This document shows, piece by piece, positions 11,505 through 24,210 of a DNA stretch of 64,000 nucleotides. Below the pieces are notes generated by a model that saw only the letters and a program-made list of their open reading frames with translations, made no database searches and was not told the DNA's origin. The stretch is from Pogonophryne albipinna (taxonomy: Eukaryota; Chordata; Actinopteri; Perciformes; Artedidraconidae). The stretch covers positions 528,501 to 592,500 of the forward strand of contig JAPTMU010000110.1 of assembly GCA_028583405.1 (NCBI GenBank), read 5' to 3'. Made by a program: the position numbers and the translations under genes. Position 1 is the first letter of the stretch, and the number at the start of each line of letters is the position of its first letter.

Positions 11505-12070
11505 AGAGTGGGGTAAGTTGAGCCATTTGTTAGTTATGCTGTTCTCTAAGCAAGGATAAATGACACACAGTAAAAATGAAAACACACACCTATAGTTCAG
11601 GATGTCTCCTATCAATGGCAATGATAATAATTAATATTTGATCAAGGGCAGTGAAAATATGACTTCTTAAAAAAAAAAAAGTCTTGTGGCTCAACTTGCC
11701 CCAGTGTAGGGGTAAGTCGATCCAGGTCAGGGGGTAAATTGAACCACTGTTCAAACCTGGGCATACCTACAACAAATCTTAAAGGTAACTATAAACCATA
11801 AATAACAAACCAAATACAAGCTTAGTTTTTCAAATTTTTAATATAAATTTCGATTGAATTGATTTTTTTTTTTACATGTTAAAAGGAAAAGTAATCATAC
11901 AAATGGTGATACAATTTCATACATCTTACCAATCAAACACAGGGTAAATTCAACTTTAAATGTAGCTACAATGAGCTCTTATTTTCAACTTGGCCTTCTT
12001 TCATTCATTTCTCCATTGAAAAACTGGCTCAACTTACCCCAAGGCCCATGGTTCACTTTACCCCATAGCC
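11505..12070. repeat. Interspersed repeat with GGGGTAAGTTGA-type motifs
   Basis: Starts GGGGAGAGTGGGGTAAGTTG and has related motifs on both strands (near 11711, 11731, 12029 and 12058). This pattern recurs in fish genomes as a transposon-derived repeat. No open reading frame. Exact ends not determined. Confidence 0.5.
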
Positions 12071-12261
12071 ACCATTTTAGAAAAAATACCATAGCATTAC
12101 AATTCAGTCATTATTAGCTTAATGATTACAAGTGGTAACGTGTGACGAAGGTGTTGCTCTGCTGGGCTATATCATGCAATCGAAAGTGAAATTTAAGCTC
12201 GCTCCATTGCGGAGATATTCCCGCGAGATTCACTACCCCCCCCCCCCCCAGTTGACAGGGG

Positions 12262-12318
12262 TCGCCAGTCACCAGCTTCTTCTGGGGGTCGCGGGCTGAA
12301 AAGTTTGGGAACCCCTGC
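12262..12318. mobile_element. Fragment of the hAT-like element seen at 2053
   Basis: The reverse complement of GGGGTTCCCAAACTTTTCAG and the following GCGACCCCC appears here, together with GGGTCGCCAGTC, so the two sides of the element are joined with most of the interior lost. A C homopolymer of about 14 bases precedes it (near 12237-12250). Confidence 0.55.
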
Positions 12319-13205
12319 ACTAACAGCTTCTTATTCCATCACTTCATTTACCTGCCAGAAACGATAGACTATAATGATGTAGTTAGCAATCAAAGGTAAG
12401 ACTAATCAAGTTGTTTATTTTGTATTTGAGAAATGGGAAGATCCTGCTTTACATATTCTACCATAAATGTTAAATGTCAATATTAGTGTAGACAAGCCCG
12501 TTATATAACATATTTCTTTATCTGTGTTTATAAGATGCTAACTTTACTAGTATGTGTGAATGTATTCATCTTAAGTGAAATGCAGATCTTTTTCTATCCT
12601 TTCAGACCTTTTTTAGGATAATAAAAGTTGTTCTCATGTATTTGTGCTGACACCCTCTCTGTGCCGGTGGGTATCAAAGTGTCGGGTTTATATGGGCATC
12701 TCAGATTTACCACAGCTCACAAGGTGCTGGGACCAGCCTGCGGACGAACTGTTAGTCTGCATCTTCTTAAAGCGGTACGTGGCTCCACATTATTGCCTTT
12801 GGCCTTTTTAGTATTCTTTTAATCTCTTTGCATCTCTGTACTTGGAGTCTATATTTGTTAGCATTTTGGCAAACTGGTGCTATGAATAGTTTGTCAGATT
12901 AGCTGCTACTGTCTGTTGGTGCACGGACAACTACTGGATTATTTAAAACAAGTTGTAGCGTCTCGGTTCCTACTTTTATAAATAGATTATTTCATGTTTA
13001 TTCATGAAGGACCCCATGAGATAAGGATTTAAACTGAATAATTTTGTGTTTAATGTCAAAGACAGTTTTTGAGAGATTTGATCTGATATTTGAGTTCATT
13101 TAACACATTCCTCCAAATAAAGTCAGAATTCTCTGATAATATGCTCCACGTTCCTCCTCTGTATACCTCCTGTTTATCTACCATATATCTGCTTTTAATC
13201 TACAG
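12319..13205. other. Upstream region of TTLL2
   Basis: No protein domain recognised. A short open stretch ends at 12774 on a good donor (GCG/GTACGT), and CAG or TAG acceptors follow. It could be a 5' untranslated exon of TTLL2. Its reading frame would not join the next exon in phase, so I do not call it coding. Confidence 0.3.
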
Positions 13206-13218
13206 TTTACGATGCTGG

Positions 13219-16200
13219 ATGGAGGCATCGCTGGTGTTCAGACTCCATGAGCGAGGTCCAGAGGTGGTGAGGGAGGTGCTCTTGGAGCGAGGATGGGAGG
13301 AATATGATGAGGAGGAACGGGAGGAAGAGGACTGGAACTTGTACTGGAGAGGATCTGCGTTTCGCAACTCAGAATATCTCAACCTAATGCCATGGCAGCG
13401 CCTCAACCACCATCCCAAGACTGTCGGGATCACACGCAAGGTGAGGACGCTCTGAAATGTGGTGTTAAATGTGTGTTTTAAAAGAATGCAGAGAGATTTT
13501 AGTGCTATTATATATGATACATTGATACATGAATCATCAGTGTTACTGTTTGTGCTTTTTGTCACACGGTGTGTCACAACTTTCAGTATGGTTATGGAGT
13601 TTGTACCAGATCTCAACCAATGCAATCTGTACTTTCTGAAGAAATAAAAAAGCCTTTGTAGACCATTCACATGCACACCAACCTATACAACACACTACAA
13701 GAAAAAGCTTAACAAGGCCTCTTACAGTTAAAATGACCCCGCTCTAAAATGTCTCCTTTAGGACTGTTTGGCACGCAACCTGAGGAGAATGAGAACCACG
13801 TTCGGTTCGTCTCTCTACGACTTCAGTCCCACCGCCTTCATCCTGCCCAACGACTACACTCGCTTCCTGTCCGAGTACAACAAAGTGACCAGAGGACCGT
13901 CGGCCTATTGGATCTGTAAGCCTGTGGATCTCTCCAGAGGCCGAGGCATCTTCATCTTCGAGGATATGAGGGAGTTAGTCTACGACTGCCCTGTGATCAT
14001 ACAGCGCTACATCAGCAACCCTCTGCTCATCTCCGGCTACAAGTTCGACCTGAGGATCTACGTCTGTGTGAAGAGCTTCCATCCACTCACGGTTTACATT
14101 CACCAGGAAGGTCTGGTGCGCTTTGCCACCGAGAAGTACAACCTGTCATCTCTGCACAACCTGTACGCTCATCTCACCAACACCAGCATCAATAAGTTCA
14201 GCCCCTTCTACAAGTCGGAGAAGGAGAGAGTGGGCCGAGGCTGCAAGTGGACCATGAGCAAGTTCAGGCACTTCCTCCAGAGCCAAGACATCAACGAGCT
14301 CCTTTTGTGGCAGAGGATCAATAACATCGTGACTCTGACGCTCCTCACCATCGCTCCCACCGTCCCTTCCTGTCCGAACTGCGTGGAGCTGTTGGGGTTC
14401 GACATCCTGATCGATGCAGAGTTCAAACCGTGGCTTCTGGAGGTGAACTACAGCCCCGCGCTGACTCTGGACTGCCAAGCTGATATCACGGTGAAGAGAG
14501 GGCTCATTGGCGATCTGATTGATTTGATGAATTATAAATTGACTGACAGCTTGAGAGAGAGGGCGTTTCAGAGACAAGGGTACAACAAACCTTGTATCCA
14601 TGCCCAACACGCCTCACCGGTTTCAATATCTGTGCTTAAAGAAACCAAATATCAGAAGCGAAGAAACCAATCTTTACAGACTCTCCCTAAGATACAAACT
14701 CATCACCACCCTGAAAAAATCAACCAAAGACAACATGCTTTTGCAGCGGTTTACCAAAGACACCTTCCCCCTGTTCACCTAAACAAGAAGTATGCATCCA
14801 AAGTAGTGGCAGCCAACAAATCCGACACCGATGACAGGACCTCAAACCTGATCCTCGGCCCACAGTCGAGAACAGATGTGTCAGTGGTGAACAGACAGAC
14901 GTGGCCAGATCGTGCCCCGTGGCTGACAGACAACAGGAGTCTTCGTGTGTCTGAGGTTACAAACTACGACGACACTGAAACAGAAGCCGAGGCGGACGTT
15001 TCCTCTTCGTTACCCGAGATCCCACACAGGGGGCTTGGATTCAGACGTGAAAAGCTCCCGGACATTTACAGGTAAATACAATACTAGTGTGTCGTCTGTG
15101 AGTTTGTAAAAATAGAAAAAAAGCATTGTTTTTGTATGGATTAATGAATGAGTACAAATGCTTCCCCCTGACCTTCAGATAAACAAAGAGACATACCAGC
15201 CAAGAAGAGAATACAATTACCACAAAGACACAAAAAAAATCACAAAAACAAAATGTAAATGGCTGCAAGGAGACACAAAGAGACTGACATTGACTTTGAA
15301 AAGGGGTAAATTAACACCTAAAACGTTCAGACACCTTTTTGAAGACCAAAACAACTACAACAGTGACATTCAAAACCAAGACAAAGAGATACTAAACAGT
15401 TGCAATAAGACACAAAGAGACTCACAATGATATACCACACACACAAAATGACTACAGACCAAAAAGTAACAACTAAACCTATTACAACGACTCAAACAAA
15501 ATGTCTTTGAATCCACCGAAACAGCTGCAAAGAGACTTAAAACCACTGTTTTGTCAGAACCAGAGAATGGCAATTCAAAATCTGGCTCCAGTCCAGCAGA
15601 TGGTGACAGGGGGCCTAAGATCTGTGGTTCCTGGAGATGTGGCTCAAAGAAGAATTGAGTCTCCATGGCTGCATCTCAGGTCGATTAAATAGATTCCTTG
15701 CGTCCCTCACTTATATATATATATATATCTTAGTGCAATAAGAAGCTACAGGGACGTTAATCTAACGTCGGTAATATTAACTTTATTTAATACAACATTT
15801 ACGGTACAAGATTTACATCATACAGCCCATGTAGTATAATATTTTACAAATGATGAATTACAGCAAACATGTGCAATATATCCATTATTACAGCTCCGTG
15901 GGCTGGCAGTAAGGCGATATGGGTCCGTTGTTATTGTGCATCCATGGGTAAAGATAAACGCATGTAGTGCTGAACACGTAACATGAACGTGCCGGGCGGC
16001 GCGGTCCCGTGGGTTAGATGCGCGTTCATAATCCAGAGGGAAATAACTCTCAGAATAACGTTATTTAGCACATTTTTACAATTTGAGGAACGAATGTTTT
16101 TAATAAGGGCTATACAAGTGTTCATACTGGGTAGTTTATTTAGTTTAAAAAAAATTATCCAACGAGTTACAGACCACTCTTTCCCCATGTAAGTCAATGG

Positions 16201-18739
16201 GAAAAAGTGTTTCCGGGCCTGGCAACCAAACGGATGTGCAGTACCGCCATTTGGCCACCACGAATATTTTCATCTGAGTCCGGCGCACTTCCTGGGGGCT
16301 TGGGAGGAACCATCAGTGTCTCCTCGGTTAGAGCTCCTCCAGAGAGCCTCCTCGATGCTCGGTCCTCGAAGTGCATTTAGAGAAATGAGATGTCCTTCAA
16401 AATGGCGCGCTGAAATTCATTTCCGGGTCACTACCGGAGGACCGAGGAGTCGAGGAGGGGAAATTTGAGTATTGAGAAACCTCTATTGAAACCACGAGAA
16501 GCAGGGAAATTAGTTTTAAGAGCAATGGGACGTCCTTTCCTCAGGAGCGTCACGTGAAGCGACGTCCGTTTGTGATGACGCCGCACAGCTGATGTCTGAC
16601 AGCAGCCAGATCTGTCCCCGTTATTTTCACACACACCCCCGCCTCTGTTAGTACACATTTACTGGCATATACTTGTATCATCTGTTGTAGACCCAATAAA
16701 TAAAATAGAATAAGAACTCATTCTCAAAAAAGATAAACGCCATTCTTAAAATATATAAACGAAAAAAGCGATCATGAAAATGTTTCCAATAAATGAATAA
16801 AACATTTTTTGACCACTTTGTTGTTCAGATATATCACATATTTGTAACTAAATGATACATTAATTGAAACAAAACACAGTATAAACTGAGGAGTGAGTCC
16901 CGTTAGGTTCATGTATTTTCTTCACTCCGCTGGGAAACTGCTCTCATGTCAAGAAGCATCAGATCAGTGCATGCGCTGCATCGTCCAATCAGTGAGCGAT
17001 ACACAGTAAGGGGGCGGGGCGTGTATCTGAGGATTTCATCGGAGGATGGTCTGGTGGTTCCTCGGTTATCGATCCTCCAATATCGCTCCTCGCTCCTCCG
17101 GCAGAAATAAGCATAGATATATATAAACACTAGATGGCTCAAGGGGGAGTCGCCAGCGTAGCTCACTGGCGGCCATCTTGCCACAGTCAACAACTACTGC
17201 TACAGCTGTTGTAAGGTGAGTGTTCTGCACAAACATACTCTTAACTCGCTGAAATCTTGACTGATTTACAAACGGTTTGGTTTATTATAAAAGTTATTAG
17301 CATGGCTATAATACAGGAGACAACAAGACATGTTGAAAAAAAAAAGTTCATGATTATAATTATAAGTATGCAGTATCATAACTACATCTTTGATGTTTAT
17401 AACGAACCAAACCGTTTGAAAATTGAGCAATCTACGGTTATTTCAATAGTGCACCATAGACATAATGTTATGAATGAGCGAGCTGCCTGTGGCAAGATGG
17501 CCGCCATGTGGCAACGTCGGTCTCCATTGGCCAGCAGCGCGGGTGAGTCATCTGTGAAATAAGCGCCATGGGACGGTACTCAAGATGGCGCAGACAAATC
17601 AACTTCCGATGATACCGAGGACCGAGGAAATGAAAATAACCGACCTGAGAAGCAGCCAAAGTGAGTAACAGAGAGGAGACGAGACTCAAGGATTCACCCA
17701 AAGACACTGCTGGTAATATATTTGTAAATGTATGTATCTGTTTGAAGACATGTTTGATTAAATTAATTATTATTTCTAGTTAGTCTTAAGTATTAAGCTA
17801 ACATATAAGAAGCTGGAATTTAATTTACTTTGTTGAGATGAATTTACTTTGGATGAAATGTTAAATTTAATTGTCACTTGATTACATTTAAAACCATAGA
17901 GGAGAAGTTAAAGTGCTAAACATTGAAATGTTTATTTGCCTAAAGTTAATGAAAGTGTGTTTTTGTGATGCAACAGGAAGCTAAATGAAGGCTGAATAAA
18001 TCTACAATAACTCAAATAAAGAGGAAAGATTCAAATTTGAGTTGTCCCGTGTGTCCTTTTGGAGTGAACCAAGCATTTTCGAGTTTAGGCTGGAGTCAAT
18101 CGAGCAAACCAAATCATAACTTGACAACCACTATGAAAAGGGAAAAAACACAACATGACGAATAAACAACAAAAAAGTGACACAAAACAACAACAACAAA
18201 AGAGGCTAGCTAAAATAAATGTGTGTGTCCTGCTCCTATGTAGTGTATATACAAGCTCAGTTTATTACTAATTATTCCCTCCAGTAAATATTTGTTTCTG
18301 AATTTGATCAAGTATGCAGGAATGTATGTCATTATTATCATCGTGTAATTCTTGTTTTCATTCCCTTTACATTAGTGACCCAATTCCAACAACCATTCAT
18401 TCAGATAACAAACACGTGTTGTGATTGTTTCACAGTGGGATTCGGAGAGTAAGAAAAGAGAGGCCGGCAGCACTGAACCGACAACACGTTACTCCGCTCA
18501 GAGTCGGAGACTTTATCCGGACGTTCCCGTTCAACGCAGCCACTCTGAAGGCCTCGCAGCACACACTGGATGTTAAAAAAGTGATTTATGAGCTGCACAA
18601 GCTCACTGCTCAGCTGGCTTCAAGAAAGAAGTTGAAGAGACGAGAGGAGGAGGAGAGAGATGGTGAAGAAGACTTTGATTCTCTGTTGTGGGGGCCGAAG
18701 GATCCTCCATTGCTCAGTCATTGTGTTAAACCCTTTTAG
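13219..18739 (+). CDS. ttll2: Tubulin polyglutamylase TTLL2 (TTL domain), three coding exons
   Basis: Glutamate-ligase-type enzyme of the tubulin tyrosine ligase-like family, expected to modify tubulin tails in cilia or flagella. Coding exons are 13219-13440, 13762-15071 and 18436-18739. All boundaries are GT-AG and phases agree (0, then 2), giving 611 residues, close to the roughly 590 usual for TTLL2. The start ATG at 13219 is 13 bases after an acceptor and gives MEASLVFRLHE, matching the family's conserved LVFRLHE start; the upstream exon is therefore probably untranslated. The TTL/ATP-grasp core runs from about residue 77 to 335. ATP-site motifs are YWICKPVDLSRGRG (about 123-136), FDLRIYV, AHLTNTSINK and LLEVNYSPALTLD (about 299-311). 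The last exon carries the family block VGDFIRTFPFN and a basic, Glu-rich tail. Between exons 2 and 3 lies a 3.4-kb repeat-filled intron. I see no broken residues. Confidence 0.92.
15180..15500. repeat. Degenerate GACACAAAGAGA-type repeat in TTLL2 intron 2
   Basis: Loosely repeated ACAAAGAGAC, AAAACAACTACAA and CACAAA words run through the stretch and keep short frames open by chance. It looks like a decayed minisatellite. Confidence 0.5.
15690..17120. other. TTLL2 intron 2, repeat-derived GC-rich stretch
   Basis: Contains a short (TA)n run near 15713-15727 and repeated ACCGAGGA/TCCTCGG words near 16320-16460 and 17030-17110, on both strands. These suggest an inverted-repeat transposon, but I could not define its ends. 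No coding exon recognised. Confidence 0.35.
17130..17560. mobile_element. Fold-back element in TTLL2 intron 2
   Basis: Arms are inverted repeats: GGCGGCCATCTTGCCACAG near 17169 matches the reverse complement near 17490, and CAAACGGTTTGGTT near 17270 matches the reverse complement near 17408. Arms of roughly 170 bases surround a short AT-rich loop. There is no open frame, so it is a non-autonomous fold-back or MITE-like element. Confidence 0.6.
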
Positions 18740-18892
18740 AGGTGCATTTCTTTCTTTCAGACTCTGATGCAAAGCTTGATTCCTTACTTTCTAAGAAAAG
18801 GGAAATGTAAACATCACTTTTCCCGGGAAGAATGGTTTGGGAATTCTGCTAACAGCTGTTCAAAGTAATGAATTGTACATCACTTGTGTGTG

Positions 18893-20307
<1,415 letters not shown>

Positions 20308-20483
20308 GGTGACTCATGTGTTGACTTGAAGTGGGAGTATGTTTGTATATGTTTGCTCAGATTTACGCCCTGTTGTGTTTAACACGTCTGCATCAGACCT
20401 GATGGATGTGGCTCAGGGGATTATTATGTTTCTAGTAATCATACTGTAACCGGTTTGATCCCGACCCCTGCAGTCAAGTGTCC

Positions 20484-20545
20484 CTGGCTGAGATACTTAA
20501 TAGCTTTGGATAAAAGCATTTGCTAAATAACATGTGGTAATAATG
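20484..20545 (+). mobile_element. LINE/SINE 3' tail fragment
   Basis: GGATAAAAGCATTTGCTAAA resembles the conserved 3' end of L2-type fish retroposons (compare GGATAAAAGCGTCAGCTAAA at 47872-47891). Only the tail is present. Confidence 0.55.
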
Positions 20546-21424
20546 ACATTAGTCTCATATACCAGGAAGTAGCTTCAAGGTATACGTCAAGATTGAAAGT
20601 GAAAACATGTTCATCCTAAACCATGCCATCCTGATAAACTATTTAAATACAATTTTCATATTTAACACCTTTTAATCTTACTTATCACTACATTTGGGTG
20701 GGTCAACATTCAAGATTATGGTATTATATTATACCATTATGTATTTAACATGCCACATAACTTTCTCTCACATGAATGTAATCTGATTCAATTGTCTCTC
20801 ATCACATGATGGTCTTGAGACAAAAACCAACCACACAATTCACAGTATCCTGTTGTTGGTTTGAATGTCTTACTGACCATAATATTCACTATTCTCACAG
20901 TCCTTTTTGATAATGTGTTTATCACGTGCAAGGCCATCATTATGTCAGCTCTCTTTTGTAGTTCTCCACTATATTTTAGACTATTGCTTCACTTCTGTGT
21001 TTTTATTCTTATGTTTCTAGCCTTGATTTATGTGTGTATAGTTTCTTTGTATGTGTAAAATAAGTTACATGATGCCTACATGTCCCTTCATCAAAGAGAA
21101 CAGGTTCTACACATTTCTGATCTAATGAAAAAGCTGAGTCAGTCTAAAATGATATGAAAATCTTTTTAGACTACTGTTGCTTTGTTATTCTATAATGAAA
21201 CATTATACAATGAACCAGAGGAGTTAACAAAGCTGGGATTAAATGATGTCTGATAAATATACTCTGGGTAAAGTGAGGCCATTTATAATTGTTCAAACAG
21301 CGTGCCACCCTCTCAAGTTTCTTGGACAACATCTGACTGCAATAGCCTTTGTTTCTCGGTCTTTACAGAACCAATGTTTGCACAGCACTCAGTAGGAATG
21401 TTAATGGAGACATATTCTTCTCAT
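20546..21424. other. AT-rich intergenic stretch
   Basis: No coding sequence, RNA gene or clear transposon end seen. Confidence 0.3.
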
Positions 21425-22199
21425 ATTCAGGTGTATATCAGTATGTAGTGTCTCTACTTTAAAGAGTCCTCTCCTGCTGATGTTCAGGTGTATATCAGTA
21501 TGTAGTGTCTCTACTTTAAAGAGTCCTCTCCTGCTGATGTTCAGGTGTATATCAGTATGTAGTGTCTCTACTTTAAAGAGTCCTCTCCTGCTGATGTTCA
21601 GGTGTATATCAGTATGTAGTGTCTCTACTTTAAAGAGTCCTCTCCTGCTGATGTTCAGGTGTATATCAGTATGTAGTGTCTCTACTTTAAAGAGTCCTCT
21701 CCTGCTGATGTTCAGGTGTATATCAGTATGTAGTGTCTCTACTTTAAAGAGTCCTCTCCTGCTGATGTTCAGGTGTATATCAGTATGTAGTGTCTCTACT
21801 TTAAAGAGTCCTCTCCTGCTGATGTTCAGGTGTATATCAGTATGTAGTGTCTCTACTTTAAAGAGTCCTCTCCTGCTGATATTCAGGAGTATATCAGTAT
21901 TTAGTGTCTCTACTTTAAAGAGTCCTCTCCTGCTGATGTTCAGGTGTATATCAGTATGTAGTGTCTCTACTTTAAAGAGTCCTCTCCTGCTGATGTTCAG
22001 GTGTATATCAGTATGTAGTGTCTCTACTTTAAAGAGTCCTCTCCTGCTGATGTTCAGGTGTATATCAGTATGTAGTGTCTCTACTTTAAAGAGTCCTCTC
22101 CTGCTGATGTTCAGGTGTATATCAGTATGTAGTGTCTCTACTTTAAAGAGTCCTCTCCTGCTGAGGTTCAGGTGTATATCAGTATGTAGTGTCTCTACT
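21425..22199. repeat. 57-bp minisatellite, about 13.6 units
   Basis: Unit of 57 bases containing GTGTATATCAGTATGTAGTG, TCTCTACTTTAAAGAG and TCCTCTCCTGCTGATG. Most units are identical; one near 21878-21902 has several changes. Because 57 is a multiple of three and no stop occurs in some frames, open frames of 266 and 282 codons appear on opposite strands. The right flank (about 22200-22250) matches, in reverse complement, the left flank of the array at 40658, so both arrays sit in copies of one interspersed element. Confidence 0.95.
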
Positions 22200-23935
22200 C
22201 TGACATGTCTCCATGCTTTAATGTTCAAAAAGCTCTTTATCTGCAGCACAGAGAGACTCCCTCCAGAGGGAACACAGTGATTTAAGCCTTTGCAGACCGT
22301 TTACATGCTTAATTACGTTTCTGTGGCAGCCATATAAGACATACTGTAGTTTACCACGCCTCCTGACATTAAGTTTGAAACATGATGGGATAATCGTTTC
22401 TAGTATGACAAGCAGGTGAAGACATCAGAGAAAAAACAGGCATTAACTTGTCTTAGGTGTTTTCCAGAAAATACAAGTTATTCCCGGGACAATACTGTGC
22501 GTGCTGCCGAGTGTGAATAATGAACAAACAAAGAACAAGAACACCTGACATTAGTCAGATATGCATGTCATTTCCTGCTGTTCATTCCTGACACAATACC
22601 AACACACTCTCTTGTTGTTCAGGGCAGGTCGGTTTCACTTTACCTTGTATTTAAAGGGTAAATGAGTTCCTGAAAGCATGGTTTAAGTTATGTGTTGACA
22701 TAGGTTGTTATCTACCGGTGGTACCAGTTCTGCAAAACACGCTGCACAGTGTGGGCGGTAATCATGGCTGCAGGGAATCTGGAAGGAGCTTTTAAGAAAT
22801 GCCGAAAGGTAAATGATGACAGAGGCCTGGCTGGCTCAGTCATTTCCCAAGGTAAGATTTTTTAACAATCAAACGTGTTTTAGTGGGAAAGCTGGTGTTG
22901 TGAAACAGGCCAGTGATGCCATGAGAAAAACTGAAGCGGTTTGTTAAGGAACAATTACGCAGAATTGCCGCAGCCAAATCACCATTTTTTTTATTGAATG
23001 ATATTAACGTGTTGTTTTATCTTTTAATAATGTCAATGAATACCTAGTAAAAATGCAGACAGTCAATTTGACTCACTGACTACTGTTGCTACAGAATACT
23101 GCTTGTGTGCCAGTGTTGTTGAAGCATGCTGTTGCATCAGGTTACACACAACTAGCCAAGATCATCAGATTAGATACACCACATTTATCCCATGCTAATA
23201 CTGTTACAGCAGTATGTAAACACGGTATTGCACAATAAAAATAATCATAAAACAGTTAATATATCAATAAACAGAGCAGTATATATATCTAGGTAGAGTA
23301 TCTCTATCAAACATTATAAATACAAGTTAGCAAACACTGTATATATGAGTTTATTGAAGCTGAACTCATTTACCCTATAATTGTCTTGGTATTAATGTCT
23401 GACTTTAGCTTAATGTCATATTGCTGTAGTGTCTCATGAGATTAAATCATGCTTACCAATAAGACCAACTGTCCAGATATAGTTTCAAAAAATGTCTCAT
23501 CAAAAACTCACCTGGACTTTACTGGTTTCCTGTTTTTGCAGACTTTTGTTTTGATTTCTCATATCTCTGTCAGTGAGGATGGTATCTCCTTTGCAGACCC
23601 TCTTCATCTCCTCTGTCTGATCCCCTCTTTCTCTGCATATAAACAGAGACATTTAAGAAATGAAGCAAGTTATTAGAAACAATAACATAGTTTATCATGT
23701 TCACTATCTTGTGTTAGCATGTAAGCTTGACAACATTAGCTTATTTCACTGTGCAGCAGTACAGCTGATGGGAATAACACTAGTTTGTTTAAGGTATGTT
23801 TTGGTTGTGTAGCATCCAGAGGAACCAGGGATGTCTGTATATTACATTTTTTAGATGTATGGCAAACCATATCCAAGTCAAACCAAGTCTTTCAAGGATT
23901 AAAGTCTCAACTCTTCTGCCATCGTAATATTACAT
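22200..23935. other. Intergenic stretch with one candidate first exon
   Basis: Apart from the candidate exon at 22764-22851, no coding sequence is recognised. The region is AT-rich and shows no clear element ends. Confidence 0.3.
22764..22851 (+). CDS. Possible first coding exon, unrecognised
   Basis: An ATG at 22764 opens a frame starting MAAGNLEGAFKKCRK and running 29 codons into a consensus donor (CAAG/GTAAGA) at 22851. A GC-rich patch (GTGGGCGGTAATC) precedes the ATG. I do not recognise the peptide, and found no convincing second exon downstream, so it may be a real 5' exon, a pseudogene piece or chance. Confidence 0.25.
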
Positions 23936-24210
23936 TACATTACATTGCATTTAGCTGACGCTTTTATCCAAAGCGACTTACAATAAGTACATTCGACCAG
24001 GAAGACACAACCTTGAAGAAAACAGAATCATATAAGTACATCAGGTTTCATCGAGCCAAACATTTCAAGTGCTACTCAACTGGCTATAGATAAGCCAGTC
24101 CTTTATTAGTATATAAGTGCTCTGTTAGCAGTGCTTTGTTAGTAATTCTATCGCTCGAGGTGGAGTCGAAAGAGATGAGTTTTCAGTCTGCGCCGGAAGA
24201 TGTGCATACA
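23936..24210 (-). mobile_element. L2-type LINE 3' end
   Basis: The reverse complement matches the tail of the LINE at 46240-47900: GCTTTTATCCAAAGCGACTT near 23959, the AAGTGCTACTCAACTGGCT block, and GAGATGAGTTTTCAGTCT near 24172. It is bordered by (ATTAC)n-like repeats at 23931-23945, the usual 3' microsatellite tail. Strongly 5' truncated. Confidence 0.8.

Noticed and set aside
12628..12822. Possible upstream coding exon of TTLL2 ending at 12774
   Set aside because: A good donor is present, but the phase does not match the next exon, and the family start LVFRLHE is already reached from the ATG at 13219. At most an untranslated exon.
14146..14610. 154-codon minus-strand frame
   Set aside because: Antisense shadow of the TTLL2 catalytic exon.
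21401..22280. Open frames of 282 and 266 codons with 19-residue repeats
   Set aside because: Produced by the 57-bp minisatellite, open on both strands, with no splice context or non-repeat domain. The same applies to 40574-41444.
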